DNA from: Salipiger pallidus
GTDB lineage: Bacteria > Pseudomonadota > Alphaproteobacteria > Rhodobacterales > Rhodobacteraceae
Direction of reading: 5' to 3'
DNA: 64,000 bases
Assembly: GCF_014643635.1 (NCBI RefSeq)
Contig: NZ_BMJV01000013.1
Location: forward strand, 1-64,000
Below, piece by piece: positions 28,265 through 37,535 of the stretch. The position numbers were made by a program, and so were the translations under genes. The notes beneath the pieces were generated by a model. The model was not told the origin of the DNA and ran no database searches. It worked only from the letters and a program-made list of their open reading frames with translations. How positions within the stretch are numbered: the stretch's first letter is position 1; the number at the start of each line of letters is the position of its first letter.

Positions 28265-29425
28265 ATGTGGCGCAATATCGCCTCGAACGCGCTGACCTTC
28301 TTCGTGGTCATCATCTTCCTTGGCGGGGGGGTGCTGCTCTGGGCGCAGAACGAATACAGTGCCCAAGGCCCACTCGAGGCGCCGATCTGCCTGCAGGTCC
28401 AGCGCGGCAGCAACTTCACCCGCGTTTCCGACGACCTCGAGGAACGTGGGGCGATCTCGTCCGGCGTGATCTTCCGCCTCGGGGCGGATTACAGGGAAAA
28501 GGCAAGCCTGCTGAAGGCCGGCTCTTACCTTGTGCCCGAGAACGCCTCGATGACCGAGATCACCGACATCGTCACCCGTGGCGGTGCGTCGACCTGTGGC
28601 ACCGAGGTGGTCTACCGGATCGGCGTCAACTCGGCGCTGGTGCAGGTGCGCGAGCTCGACACCGGCGCGGGCCGCTACGAAGAAGTGCTGGAGTTTGATC
28701 CGGCCGAGCCCTACCCTGGGGAATACGCCGCCTTCCGCGACGAGGTCGGCACGCGATTCCGCGTGGCACTGGCCGAGGGCGTGACCAGCTGGCAGGTGGT
28801 GAACGAGCTGGGGCAGGTGGACATCCTCGAGGGCGAGGTCGAAGAGCCGCCCGCCGAGGGCGCGCTTGCGCCCAACAGCTACGAGATCGTCCCCGGTGAC
28901 ACCCGCGAGGCGCTGATTGACCGCATGGAAGAGGCGCAGGAGCTGATCCTGGCCGAGGCATGGTCCAACCGCGCCGACGATCTGCCCTATGCCGATCCGC
29001 AGGAAGCGCTGACCATGGCGTCCATCGTCGAGAAGGAGACGGGCAACGCCGAGGAACGCTTCCTCGTGGCGTCGGTCTTCGTCAACCGGATCGAACGGTC
29101 CATGCGTCTTCAGACCGACCCCACGGTGATCTACGGCATCACCAATGGCGAGGGTGTTCTGGGCCGGGGCATCCGCCAGTCCGAGCTGCGGGCCGAAACA
29201 CCCTACAACACCTACGTGATCGACGGGCTGCCGCCGACCCCCATCGCCAACCCCGGGCGGCTTGCCATCGAGGCGGCACTGAACCCGGCGGACAGCGACT
29301 ACGTCTACTTCGTTGCTAAGACGCTGAACCCGTCGGACGGCCACAACTTCGCCGCCACGCTGGACGAACACAACTCCAACGTCGCCGCCTATCGCAGGCT
29401 GGAGGCGGAGCGGGCCAACCAGTGA
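28265..29425 (+). CDS. mltG: Endolytic murein transglycosylase
   Basis: 386 residues. A single N-terminal membrane anchor (TFFVVIIFLGGGVLLWAQ, about residues 11-28) holds a periplasmic catalytic domain. A LysM-like region (residues about 40-100) is followed by the YceG domain with ASIVEKETG (catalytic Glu about residue 259), LQTDPTVIYG and PYNTYVIDGLPPTPIANPG. The enzyme cuts nascent peptidoglycan strands and sets glycan length. It follows fabF directly and ends the transcript at the terminator 29448-29471. Confidence 0.95.
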   Translation: MWRNIASNALTFFVVIIFLGGGVLLWAQNEYSAQGPLEAPICLQVQRGSNFTRVSDDLEERGAISSGVIFRLGADYREKASLLKAGSYLVPENASMTEITDIVTRGGASTCGTEVVYRIGVNSALVQVRELDTGAGRYEEVLEFDPAEPYPGEYAAFRDEVGTRFRVALAEGVTSWQVVNELGQVDILEGEVEEPPAEGALAPNSYEIVPGDTREALIDRMEEAQELILAEAWSNRADDLPYADPQEALTMASIVEKETGNAEERFLVASVFVNRIERSMRLQTDPTVIYGITNGEGVLGRGIRQSELRAETPYNTYVIDGLPPTPIANPGRLAIEAALNPADSDYVYFVAKTLNPSDGHNFAATLDEHNSNVAAYRRLEAERANQ

Positions 29426-29447
29426 GCCGCCGCAGACACGACCACGG

Positions 29448-29471
29448 AAAGGCGCCTTCGGGCGCCTTTTT
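29448..29471 (+). terminator. Rho-independent terminator after mltG
   Basis: GGCGCC-TTCG-GGCGCC with flanking AAA/TTT pairs and a run of five T. The UUCG tetraloop on a perfect stem is a classic intrinsic terminator, 23 bases past the stop. Confidence 0.95.
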
Positions 29472-29717
29472 GTTTTCCTGCTGCCTCTGCCGTGCAGCCA
29501 TCCTGGCAGAGGTGTGGGCCGGCTGGCCAGGTGTGGGCACGGGGCGGCATGTTGGGGTCGGGGCCGCCCAAGAAGCCGGTCGGTCGCTTTTGGGACGTGA
29601 TCCTATGGACGCCGTAGGGCGCTTGTCTGATCAAGGCGCAGGCGTGGTGACACATTTGTCGGTGGCTGCGGGTCCACAGGTCTTGGGGTTTGGGGCAGGC
29701 TCTGCCACGGTCCGGGC

Positions 29718-30650
29718 ATGACCCATGAACGAGTCCTGCTGATCGCGACCGCAACGGTGCTTGCCACCGGCGTCCTGTGGGGCCTCTACTGGTTGCCGGT
29801 GCGCGCCATGGTGGACCGTGGCATGCCCGGCGGCTGGGGCACCGTGCTGGCCACCTGCGCCGCAGTGATGGTCACCGCGCTACCAGCGCTGCGCCGCTGG
29901 TCCGAGATCCGTTCGGCAGGCTGGCCGACGCTTGCCGCGCTGCTCGTGGGTGGGGCGGGGTTCACGCTTTATTCGGTCGGCCTGGTGTATAGCCGGGTGG
30001 CGATCATCATTCTTCTGTTTTTTCTCACTCCGGTCTGGAGTGTCCTGCTTGGACGTCTCCTGATGGGCTGGAGGGTGCCGGTGCTTCGCATGGTGGCCAT
30101 CGGGGTGGGTCTTCTTGGCCTGCTGGTCATGCTGGGGGCCGAAGGTGAGCTGCCGTTGCCCCGCGGGGCCGGGGAATGGATGGCGCTGGTGGCAGGTATG
30201 CTCTGGGCGCTCGGGACGACGGGCATCCGGGCGAAATCGACACTTGGGCCGATGCCGGCCACCTTCATCTTTGCCATCGGTGCGGCGCTGACCGCATGTG
30301 CGGTTGCACCGGGCTTCGAGCCGTGGCCCGACACGGGCGCATCGCTGCCGCTGCTGCTGATCGCGCTGTTCACCGGAGCGCTCTGGTGGGGCGTATCCCT
30401 TGCCGCGCTGATGTGGGCGGCGCTGAGGCTTGACCCCGCGCGCGTGGGGATCCTCATGCAGACCGAGGTCCTTGTCGGCGCGCTTTCTGCGGCGCTTCTG
30501 GCCGGGGAACACCTTGCACCGCTCGAGATCCTGGGCGGCGCGCTGGTGGTGGTGGCGGGGCTGCTCGAGGTGCTGCCCATACGGCGAAAGGCGCCACTGC
30601 GCGGAAGTGGTTCCTCAGCCGCCGAGCCATCCGGTCCACCGCGTCCTTGA
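29718..30650 (+). CDS. DMT-superfamily (EamA) transporter
   Basis: 310 residues with ten predicted membrane helices arranged as two EamA repeats; examples are LLIATATVLATGVLWGLYWLPV, IIILLFFLTPVWSVLLGRLLMGW, and LLALFTGALWWGVSLAALMW-like sequence near residue 220. The first repeat has the typical TPVW-x-LLGRLLMGWR loop, the second the QTEVLVGALSAALLAGE loop. Such proteins export or import small metabolites. No ribosome site of quality precedes the ATG. Stand-alone gene; substrate unknown. Confidence 0.82.
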   Translation: MTHERVLLIATATVLATGVLWGLYWLPVRAMVDRGMPGGWGTVLATCAAVMVTALPALRRWSEIRSAGWPTLAALLVGGAGFTLYSVGLVYSRVAIIILLFFLTPVWSVLLGRLLMGWRVPVLRMVAIGVGLLGLLVMLGAEGELPLPRGAGEWMALVAGMLWALGTTGIRAKSTLGPMPATFIFAIGAALTACAVAPGFEPWPDTGASLPLLLIALFTGALWWGVSLAALMWAALRLDPARVGILMQTEVLVGALSAALLAGEHLAPLEILGGALVVVAGLLEVLPIRRKAPLRGSGSSAAEPSGPPRP

Positions 30651-30809
30651 CCCGCCCATACCGCTGCGCTATCGGGGCCGCATGAACTCGCTGCGCATCA
30701 TTTCGATCTGCTGCATTACCGCCTGACACCATTGGCGGGACGGTCCTCTATTTCCTTCGTCTGACAGAGTTGCTACTCCCGCCGCGATCTTCGTGCGAAG
30801 GAGCGCGCC

Positions 30810-32219
30810 ATGGATATCCAGCTGACCAACTCCCGGACCCGGAGGAAGGAGCCGTTCAGGCCCATCGATCCAGGCAACGTGCGCATGTATGTCTGCGGCC
30901 CCACGGTCTATGACCGCGCCCACATGGGCAACGCCCGTTCCGCGGTGGTTTTCGACATGGTGTTCCGCCTCCTGCGCGAGGTCTATGGCGCTGGGCATGT
31001 CACCTATGTGCGCAATTTCACCGACGTGGATGACAAGATCAACGCGCGGTCCATGGAGACCGGCGAGCCGATCTCGGACCTGACCGCGCGCACGGCGCAG
31101 TGGTATCTTGACGACATGGGGGCCATCGGCGTTCTCGAGCCCGATCACATGCCGCGCGCCACGCAGTACATCGGCCAGATGGTGACGATGATCGAGGGGC
31201 TGATCGAGGCAGGTCATGCCTACGCGGCGGACGGGCATGTGCTGTTTTCGGTGGAGAGCTTCGAGCGCTACGGCGCGCTGTCGGGCCGGTCGGTGGATGA
31301 CATGATCGCCGGCGCGCGAGTCGAGGTCGCGCCCTACAAGCGCAATCCGATGGATTTCGTGCTGTGGAAGCCGTCCGATCCCGAGGTACCCGGCTGGGAC
31401 AGCCCCTGGGGCCGGGGGCGTCCGGGCTGGCATATCGAATGCTCGGCCATGGCCGAAGACCTTCTGTGGCGCGCGCCGCTCGAGGCGGGGCGGCTGTCTG
31501 ACGCGGCCCTTGGTCAGCCGCACGTGTTCGACATTCACGGTGGCGGCGGGGATCTGGCCTTCCCGCACCACGAGAACGAGATCGCCCAGAGCTGCTGCGC
31601 CAACCACTCGGAGGTGATGGCGAATGTCTGGCTGCACAACGAGATGCTGCAGGTGGAAGGGCGCAAGATGTCCAAGAGCCTCGGCAACTTCTTCACCGTA
31701 CGCGATCTGCTCGATCAGGGCGTGCCGGGCGAGGTGATCCGGTTCGTGATGCTTTCCACCCACTATCGCAAGCCAATGGACTGGACGGCGGAGAAGGTGG
31801 AGCAGGCGACCGCGACCTTGCGCAAGTGGCGCGGGCTTATCGACGGTGCCGAGGCTGGCGCGGTACCTGAGCCGGTGCTTGCAGCCGTGGCGGATGATCT
31901 CAATACCGCCGGGGCGATAGCGGAACTGCACCGTCTGGCCTCTGTCGGCGATGTGGCTGGTCTTGCGGCGGGCGGTCAGTTACTGGGCCTTCTTGGGGCA
32001 GATCAGGGCGCATGGGCAGAGAGTGGTGTGGATCTGACTGGGCTGGCGGACAGGCTTGCCGCCGTGCGGGCCGCGGCAATGGAAAGCAAGGATTTCTCCG
32101 AGGTCGACCGGCTCAAGGCGGCGTTGGTAGAGGCCGGGGTCGAGGTGCGGATGTCGAAGGCGGGAGTGGAGCTTTTGCCCGGCGCGGGGTTCGATGCGTC
32201 CAAGCTGGAGGGGCTGTGA
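30810..32219 (+). CDS. cysS: Cysteinyl-tRNA synthetase
   Basis: 469 residues. Class I synthetase signatures: [17 protein letters not shown] (zinc Cys followed by the HIGH-like HMGN motif), [13 protein letters not shown] (second zinc Cys), [17 protein letters not shown] (metal His and Glu), and [11 protein letters not shown] (KMSKS). The protein charges tRNA-Cys. AAGGAG lies 7 bases before the ATG. The sequence [14 protein letters not shown] is typical of the alphaproteobacterial enzyme. It is followed by an element copy and then citramalate synthase in the same direction. Confidence 0.97.
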   Translation: MDIQLTNSRTRRKEPFRPIDPGNVRMYVCGPTVYDRAHMGNARSAVVFDMVFRLLREVYGAGHVTYVRNFTDVDDKINARSMETGEPISDLTARTAQWYLDDMGAIGVLEPDHMPRATQYIGQMVTMIEGLIEAGHAYAADGHVLFSVESFERYGALSGRSVDDMIAGARVEVAPYKRNPMDFVLWKPSDPEVPGWDSPWGRGRPGWHIECSAMAEDLLWRAPLEAGRLSDAALGQPHVFDIHGGGGDLAFPHHENEIAQSCCANHSEVMANVWLHNEMLQVEGRKMSKSLGNFFTVRDLLDQGVPGEVIRFVMLSTHYRKPMDWTAEKVEQATATLRKWRGLIDGAEAGAVPEPVLAAVADDLNTAGAIAELHRLASVGDVAGLAAGGQLLGLLGADQGAWAESGVDLTGLADRLAAVRAAAMESKDFSEVDRLKAALVEAGVEVRMSKAGVELLPGAGFDASKLEGL

Positions 32220-32299
32220 TGCTGTCTGATCTTCGCGCCCGCGGCACAGGGCGGAGGGGGGCTGTCTGCCCCCCGCTCGGGCAGGCCGAGCCCCCCCGA

Positions 32300-32322
32300 G
32301 GATATTTGAGGTCAAAGGAAAC
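32300..32322 (+). repeat. Dispersed intergenic element, copy C (single arm)
   Basis: GGATATTTGAGGTCAAAGGA followed by AAC, identical over 20 bases to one arm of the inverted repeat at 10098-10159. It lies between cysS and cimA behind a GC-rich stretch with CCCCCCC. Only one arm is present. Confidence 0.8.
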
Positions 32323-32403
32323 AATGGCGGCGGTGGACCGGGGGGCGGCGTTTTTCGGCGCGGCCTGCTTGGTGGCGCGGATGCCGCTTGACGGGAGGCG
32401 GCC

Positions 32404-34026
32404 ATGACGCGCGAGAAGCTTTACCTTTACGACACGACACTTCGGGACGGGCAGCAGACCCAAGGGGTGCAGTTCTCTACCGCCGAAAAGCTGAAGATCT
32501 GTGCAGCGCTCGACGCTCTTGGCGTGGATTACATCGAGGGTGGCTGGCCAGGGGCCAACCCCACTGACAGTGCCTTCTTCGACGAGGCGCCGAGCACCCG
32601 CGCCGTGATGACCGCCTTCGGCATGACCAAGCGGGCCGGGCGGTCGGCCGAGAATGACGACGTGCTGTCGGCGGTCCTCAATGCCGGGACATCGGCGGTG
32701 TGTCTGGTGGGCAAGTCCCACGATTTCCACGTCACCGAAGCGCTTGGCATCACGCTCGAGGAAAACGTCGAGAACATCCGCGCCTCGGTGGCTCATATCG
32801 TGGCGCAGCGGCGCGAGGCTTTGCTGGATGCCGAGCATTTCTTTGACGGATGGAAGGCGAACCCCTCCTACGCGCTGGAGTGCCTTCGGGCGGGGCTTGA
32901 CGCCGGGGCGCGCTGGCTGGTGCTGTGCGACACCAATGGCGGAACGCTGCCGCACGAAATCTACCTCATCGTGCGCGAGGTGATCGCGGCAGGCATCCCA
33001 GGTGACCGCCTGGGGATCCACACCCACAACGACACCGAGAACGCCGTGGGGGCGACGCTGGCGGCAGTGGATGCGGGGGTCCGGCAGGTTCAGGGGACGC
33101 TCAACGGTCTTGGCGAGCGTTGCGGCAATGCCAACCTGACCACGCTGATCCCGAACCTGCTGCTCAAGGAGCCTTACGCGTCGCGCTTCGAGATCGGGGT
33201 GAGCCTTGAGGCGCTCGAGGGGCTGACACAGGTGAGCCGGATGCTTGACGAGGTGCTCAACCGCGTGCCCATGCGGCAGGCACCCTACGTGGGCAGTTCG
33301 GCCTTTGCCCACAAAGCTGGGCTGCATGCGAGCGCGATCCTCAAGAATCCCACCACCTACGAGCATATCGATCCCGCGCTCGTGGGGAACCGCCGGGTGA
33401 TCCCCATGTCCAACCAGGCGGGGCAATCGAACCTGCGGCGGCGGCTGGGTGAGGCGGGGCTCGAGGTGGCCCCCGGTGAACCGGCCCTCGGGCGCATCCT
33501 CGAGCGGATCAAGGCGCGCGAGGCGCAGGGCTATACCTATGACACCGCGCAGGCCAGCTTCGAAATCCTTGCGCGCGAGGAGCTTGGGCTGATGCCCGAG
33601 TACTTCGAGGTCAAGCGTTACCGGGTGACCATCGAGCGGCGCAAGAACAAGCGTGACGAGATGGTGTCACTGTCCGAGGCTGTCGTGGTCGTGAAGGTGG
33701 ATGGCGAGAAGAAGCTCTCCGTGTCCGACAGCCTTGATAACGAAGGCTATGACCGGGGCCCTGTGAACGCGCTGTCGAAGGCGCTGGCCAAGGACCTCGG
33801 GCCATACCAGTCGGTGATTGACGACATGCGGCTGGTGGACTTCAAGGTCCGCATCACCCAAGGCGGCACCGAGGCGGTGACCCGGGTCATCATCGACAGC
33901 CAGGACGGCTCGGGGCGGCGCTGGCAGACCGTCGGGGTGAGCGCGAACATAGTCGATGCCTCCTTCGAAGCGCTGCTCGACGCGGTGCGCTGGAAGCTGA
34001 TCCGCGATTGTGGGAAGGACGGTTGA
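32404..34026 (+). CDS. cimA: Citramalate synthase (2-isopropylmalate synthase/homocitrate synthase family)
   Basis: 540 residues. It condenses pyruvate with acetyl-CoA to (R)-citramalate, giving 2-oxobutyrate and isoleucine without threonine deaminase. N-terminal TIM barrel: LYDTTLRDGQQTQGVQFS (catalytic Arg and metal Asp), GGWPGANPTD, LCDTNGG, and GIHTHNDTENAVG (metal HxH). PYVGSSAFAHKAGLHASA is the conserved linker. The last 130 residues form the LeuA-type regulatory domain (YRVTIERRKNKRDEM...EAVVVVKV). The GGWPGANPTD form and length favour CimA over LeuA. GGGAGG precedes the ATG. Overlaps the methyltransferase start (TGATG). Confidence 0.92.
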   Translation: MTREKLYLYDTTLRDGQQTQGVQFSTAEKLKICAALDALGVDYIEGGWPGANPTDSAFFDEAPSTRAVMTAFGMTKRAGRSAENDDVLSAVLNAGTSAVCLVGKSHDFHVTEALGITLEENVENIRASVAHIVAQRREALLDAEHFFDGWKANPSYALECLRAGLDAGARWLVLCDTNGGTLPHEIYLIVREVIAAGIPGDRLGIHTHNDTENAVGATLAAVDAGVRQVQGTLNGLGERCGNANLTTLIPNLLLKEPYASRFEIGVSLEALEGLTQVSRMLDEVLNRVPMRQAPYVGSSAFAHKAGLHASAILKNPTTYEHIDPALVGNRRVIPMSNQAGQSNLRRRLGEAGLEVAPGEPALGRILERIKAREAQGYTYDTAQASFEILAREELGLMPEYFEVKRYRVTIERRKNKRDEMVSLSEAVVVVKVDGEKKLSVSDSLDNEGYDRGPVNALSKALAKDLGPYQSVIDDMRLVDFKVRITQGGTEAVTRVIIDSQDGSGRRWQTVGVSANIVDASFEALLDAVRWKLIRDCGKDG

Positions 34027-34736
34027 TGGAACTGCCTGCGGAGTTCGTGACGCTCTATACCGGGCTCGACCGGCAGGGACCGGGAGAGCCGCAGGATGTC
34101 AACTGGGCCGTCGCACGGCTGGGTCTTGGTGGCGGGCTGCGGGTATGTGATGCGGGCTGCGGGTCTGGTGCGGACCTTCAGACGCTTGCCGCAGCGCTGC
34201 CGGATGCGTGGCTCGAGGGCGTGGACGCGATGCCGCATCTCGTGGCCGAAGCCCGCGACCGGCTCGGGAGCCGGGCTGATGTTCGGGTGGGCGACATGGG
34301 CGCGCTGGAGGGGCCGTTTGACCTGATCTGGTGCGCAGGCGCGCTTTATTTTCTTGGCGTGACAGAGGGGCTGAGGGGATGGAGCCGGGCGCTGGCACCG
34401 GGCGGCGTTGTTGCCTTTTCGCATCCGGTGCTTCTGAGCGATGCCGAGCCCGAGGCCGTTGCCGCATTCTGGCAGGAGTACCCGGCCATCACCCGGCGTG
34501 AGGGTCTGGAGGCGCAGGTGGCGCAGGCCGGTTTCGAGGTGGTCGACCGTCGTCATGTGATCGGCCTGCCCTGGGGGCGCTACTATGACGGGCTGGCGCG
34601 GCGGATCGAGGCATTGAAGCCGGGGGCCGATGCCGCCATGGCTGCGGTGCTCGAGGCCGCCGAACGCGAGATTTCCCTCTGGCACAAGGCGCCGGACCGG
34701 ATTGCCTACTTGCTTGTGCTGGCGAGGGCTGCCTGA
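34026..34736 (+). CDS. Class I SAM-dependent methyltransferase
   Basis: 236 residues. Motif I RVCDAGCGSGADLQTLA (about residues 41-57), post-I acidic LEGVDAMPHLV, motif II/III region FDLIWCAGALYFLGV and LAPGGVVAFSHP identify a Rossmann methyltransferase. The substrate is unknown. TGATG overlap with cimA and a one-base overlap with the following gene place it in the middle of a tight three-gene run, so it may act on a product or protein linked to its neighbour, but no known pathway joins them. Confidence 0.82.
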   Translation: MELPAEFVTLYTGLDRQGPGEPQDVNWAVARLGLGGGLRVCDAGCGSGADLQTLAAALPDAWLEGVDAMPHLVAEARDRLGSRADVRVGDMGALEGPFDLIWCAGALYFLGVTEGLRGWSRALAPGGVVAFSHPVLLSDAEPEAVAAFWQEYPAITRREGLEAQVAQAGFEVVDRRHVIGLPWGRYYDGLARRIEALKPGADAAMAAVLEAAEREISLWHKAPDRIAYLLVLARAA

Positions 34737-35512
34737 TGGAATTCGATGCTGATCTTACCGCCTGCGCGCAGCTCGTGGAGCGGGGGGACCCGGATCGCTT
34801 TGCCGCGACCATGGCGGCGCCGGTGGAGGCGCGGGCGGTGCTGTTTCCCATCTACGCCTTCAACGTGGAGGTGGCTCGTGCCCCTTGGGTGACGCAGGAG
34901 ACGATGATCGCAGAGATGCGTCTGCAGTGGTGGCGCGATGCACTCGAGGAGATCCGCGAGGGCAAGGTGGTTCGCCGCCATGAGGTGGTGACGCCTCTCT
35001 CAGCCGTGCTGGATGCCAAAGGTGCAGAGCTGCTCGACCGGCTGGTCGGGGCGCGGCGCTGGGATGTCTATCGCGATGCCTTCGAGGATGCGGAGCATTT
35101 CTCGCGCTATGTCGAGGAAACCTCGGGGCACCTGGTGCTTGCCGCCGGGCGGGCGCTCGGGGCGATGCCCGAAGCGGTGGCGCGGGATGCAGGCTATGCG
35201 GCGGGACTGGTGCAGTTCCTGCGCGCGGTGCCCGAGCTCGAGGGCAAGGGACGGGTGCCTCTCGTGGATGGCCGTCCCGAGGGTATCGTGGCGCTGGCCG
35301 AGAATGGTCTTGCGCGGCTCGACCGGGCACGGGCCGGCCTTGCGGGCGTCTCGCGTCCGGCGCGGGCGGCGCTGATCTCGTGCTGGCAGGCGCGGCCGCT
35401 GCTGAAGCTGGCCGCGCGCGAGCCAGGGCGGGTGGCCGATGGCACCTTGTCGCTGTCTGAATTCCGGCGCCGGTTCAGTTTGGCCCGGGTGGCGATGGGC
35501 GGTCGGATCTAG
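34736..35512 (+). CDS. Squalene/phytoene synthase-fold protein, NDUFAF6-like
   Basis: 258 residues, with the all-helical trans-isoprenyl synthase fold suggested by LFPIYAFNVEVARAPWVT, MRLQWWRDALEEIREG (conserved in the family), FSRYVEETSGHLVLAAGRALG and GLVQFLRAVPELEGKGRVPL. The two Asp-rich motifs that bind farnesyl diphosphate-Mg are missing: the first would lie near YAFNVEVAR and the second near YAAGLVQFLRA. Alphaproteobacterial proteins of this kind are homologous to mitochondrial NDUFAF6, a complex I assembly factor, rather than to real synthases. That role is the better guess here; carotenoid synthesis is unlikely because no crt genes are present. Confidence 0.7.
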   Translation: MEFDADLTACAQLVERGDPDRFAATMAAPVEARAVLFPIYAFNVEVARAPWVTQETMIAEMRLQWWRDALEEIREGKVVRRHEVVTPLSAVLDAKGAELLDRLVGARRWDVYRDAFEDAEHFSRYVEETSGHLVLAAGRALGAMPEAVARDAGYAAGLVQFLRAVPELEGKGRVPLVDGRPEGIVALAENGLARLDRARAGLAGVSRPARAALISCWQARPLLKLAAREPGRVADGTLSLSEFRRRFSLARVAMGGRI

Positions 35513-35546
35513 GCGGCAAATCCCTTTTTAAGGAATTTGGGGCTCC

Positions 35547-36761
35547 TCATTCGGCAGGTTGCTCTGCGGGACGTAGCACAAGCCAGATGAGCGCGCCGCC
35601 CGCAAGGACCAGGAACGGTGTCATGGCCATGTTTACCGCGGTCCAGCCTTGCTGCGCGGTGCCGCCCGAGCAGTTCATCAGCCCGCCCGAGGCGAGCGAG
35701 GCCATGGTCACGCCGCCGAACACCAGAAGATCGTTCAGGCCCTGCATCCGGCCGCGTTCTTCGGCCCTGTGCGCACCGGCGAGCATCGCGGTGCCGCCGA
35801 TGAAGCCGAAGTTCCAGCCGATCCCCAGCAGCACCAGCGCCACGAAGAAATGCTCGAGCTCGACGCCGGCAAGCGCCACGCCCCCGGCGCAGGCGAGGAT
35901 GAAGAGGCCGATGGCAACGATCTTCTCGACCCCGAAGCGGGCGATCAGATGGCCCGTAAAGAAGGATGGCAGGTACATGGCCAGCACATGGGCGGTGACG
36001 ATGTTCGCCGCATCCCCGGTGTCGAAGCCGCAGCCCACTACGGCGAGCGGGGTCGAGGTCATCACGAGGTTCATCAGCGCGTAGCTGACCATGGCGCAGA
36101 TCACCGCCACGGCGATGCGCGGGGTGGCCAGTAGCTCGCGCCGGCTGCGGCCCTTCGGTGCATCCGCCGACGGGGCGGGAGGCTTGGGGATGTCGAGGAA
36201 GAGGAACAGCAGCGCGCCGACCACGTTCACCACGATCACCGCGCCATAGGTGCCGAGGAAGGGGATCACGAAGGCATCTGCCGTCAGCTTGACGATCTGC
36301 GGGCCTATTATGGCCGACACCAGCCCTCCCGCCATCACGTAGGAGATTGCCTTGGGGCGGAACGCCTCAGACGCGGTATCGGCGGCGGCGAAGCGGTAGA
36401 ACCCTTGAGCCGACATGTAGATGCCCGTAAGCAGGCTTCCCAGCAGGAAGATCACGAAGGACCCGGTGTAGAGCCCCCAGGCCCCGACCGCCCCGCCAAG
36501 CGCGCCCCCTGCCGTGCCGATCAGGAACCCCGTGCGCCGCCCAAAGCGCTGCATGATCGCCGAAACCGGCGTCGCGGCCAGCATGGAGCCCAGCACGATC
36601 AGCGAGATCGGCAGCGTCGCGAGGCAGGCATTGGGTGCCAGTGACTGCCCGGCGAGCCCTCCGATGGTGAAGATCATCGGCATCTGCGCCCCGAGAAGCG
36701 CCTGAGCGAGCACGAGGACGGTGACGTTGCGTCTTGCGGAGGGGAGTGTCTGGGCGGTCAT
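35547..36761 (-). CDS. MFS transporter
   Basis: 404 residues from MTAQTLPSARRNV; a frame open 22 codons further upstream lacks both a good ribosome site and homology appearance. Twelve hydrophobic segments can be traced. The MFS signature between helices 2 and 3 reads IMQRFGRRTGFLIG, and its second-half counterpart is LIARFGVEKIVAIG. Cytoplasmic loop PPAPSADAPKGRSRRELL separates the halves. Likely a drug or metabolite exporter. Convergent with the preceding gene and divergent from the AlkA-like gene. Confidence 0.8.
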   Translation of the reverse strand: MTAQTLPSARRNVTVLVLAQALLGAQMPMIFTIGGLAGQSLAPNACLATLPISLIVLGSMLAATPVSAIMQRFGRRTGFLIGTAGGALGGAVGAWGLYTGSFVIFLLGSLLTGIYMSAQGFYRFAAADTASEAFRPKAISYVMAGGLVSAIIGPQIVKLTADAFVIPFLGTYGAVIVVNVVGALLFLFLDIPKPPAPSADAPKGRSRRELLATPRIAVAVICAMVSYALMNLVMTSTPLAVVGCGFDTGDAANIVTAHVLAMYLPSFFTGHLIARFGVEKIVAIGLFILACAGGVALAGVELEHFFVALVLLGIGWNFGFIGGTAMLAGAHRAEERGRMQGLNDLLVFGGVTMASLASGGLMNCSGGTAQQGWTAVNMAMTPFLVLAGGALIWLVLRPAEQPAE

Positions 36762-36872
36762 GCCGGTATCGGTAGGCGCAAGATCCGGATTGGGCAAGAG
36801 GCGCGCGCATGCCATGGTGTCGCGCATGCGGGGGCGTTGCTCCCGAAGGGCGTATTTGGAACGAGAAGACGG

Positions 36873-37535
36873 GTGGGCGCAGTGCTACAAGCCGATGCGG
36901 ATCGCGGGATCGGGCGGGTCATTGCCAGCGACGCTTGCGTGGCGGAGGGGGCGGCGTGGCTCGCGCGGGTGGAGCCTCGGTTCGGACATGCGCTGGCGCT
37001 TGCCGGGCCGCTGCCGCTGCGGCTGAGGCCGGACGGGTTCGCGGAGCTGCTCTCGGCCATCGTCAGCCAGCAGGTGAGCGTCGCCTCGGCGCGTGCCATC
37101 ACGGGTCGGCTGCAGGCGGCCGGGATGATGGAGGTGAAGGCGGTCCGTGCCGCCGCCTCCGAGGACCTGAGGGCGCTTGGCCTGTCGCGGCAAAAGGCGG
37201 ACTATGCCAAGGCGCTGGCGGATGCGCGGATTGACTTTGCTGCATTGCGCAGCGCACCCACGTCAGAGGTCGTCCGGACCCTTGTGGCGGTGAAGGGCAT
37301 CGGGGTCTGGACGGCGGAAATCTACGCGATGTTCTCGCTCGGGCGGGCGGATGTGTTTGCCCCTGGGGATCTGGCCTTGCAGGAGGCGGCCCGGGTGCTC
37401 TTCGATCTGCCGCAGCGCCCCAAGGAGCGGGCGCTGCGCGAGATGGCCGAAGCCTGGAGCCCCTGGAGGTCGGTTGCGGCGCGCGCGCTCTGGGCCTACT
37501 ACCATGTGGCGAAGAACAGAGAGGGGATCCTATGA
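36873..37535 (+). CDS. DNA-3-methyladenine glycosylase II (AlkA-type)
   Basis: 220 residues from a GTG at 36873; the exact start is uncertain (GTG 36882 also possible) because the upstream part falls inside a degenerate ATATTT element. The helix-hairpin-helix repair fold is clear: LLSAIVSQQVSVASARAI, ALGLSRQKADYAKALA, LVAVKGIGVWTAEIYAMF (HhH) and ADVFAPGDLALQEA with the catalytic Asp. It removes alkylated purines from DNA. The tryptophan/tyrosine-rich C-terminus ending WSPWRSVAARALWAYYHV is characteristic. It overlaps the next gene by 4 bases. Confidence 0.9.
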   Translation: MGAVLQADADRGIGRVIASDACVAEGAAWLARVEPRFGHALALAGPLPLRLRPDGFAELLSAIVSQQVSVASARAITGRLQAAGMMEVKAVRAAASEDLRALGLSRQKADYAKALADARIDFAALRSAPTSEVVRTLVAVKGIGVWTAEIYAMFSLGRADVFAPGDLALQEAARVLFDLPQRPKERALREMAEAWSPWRSVAARALWAYYHVAKNREGIL

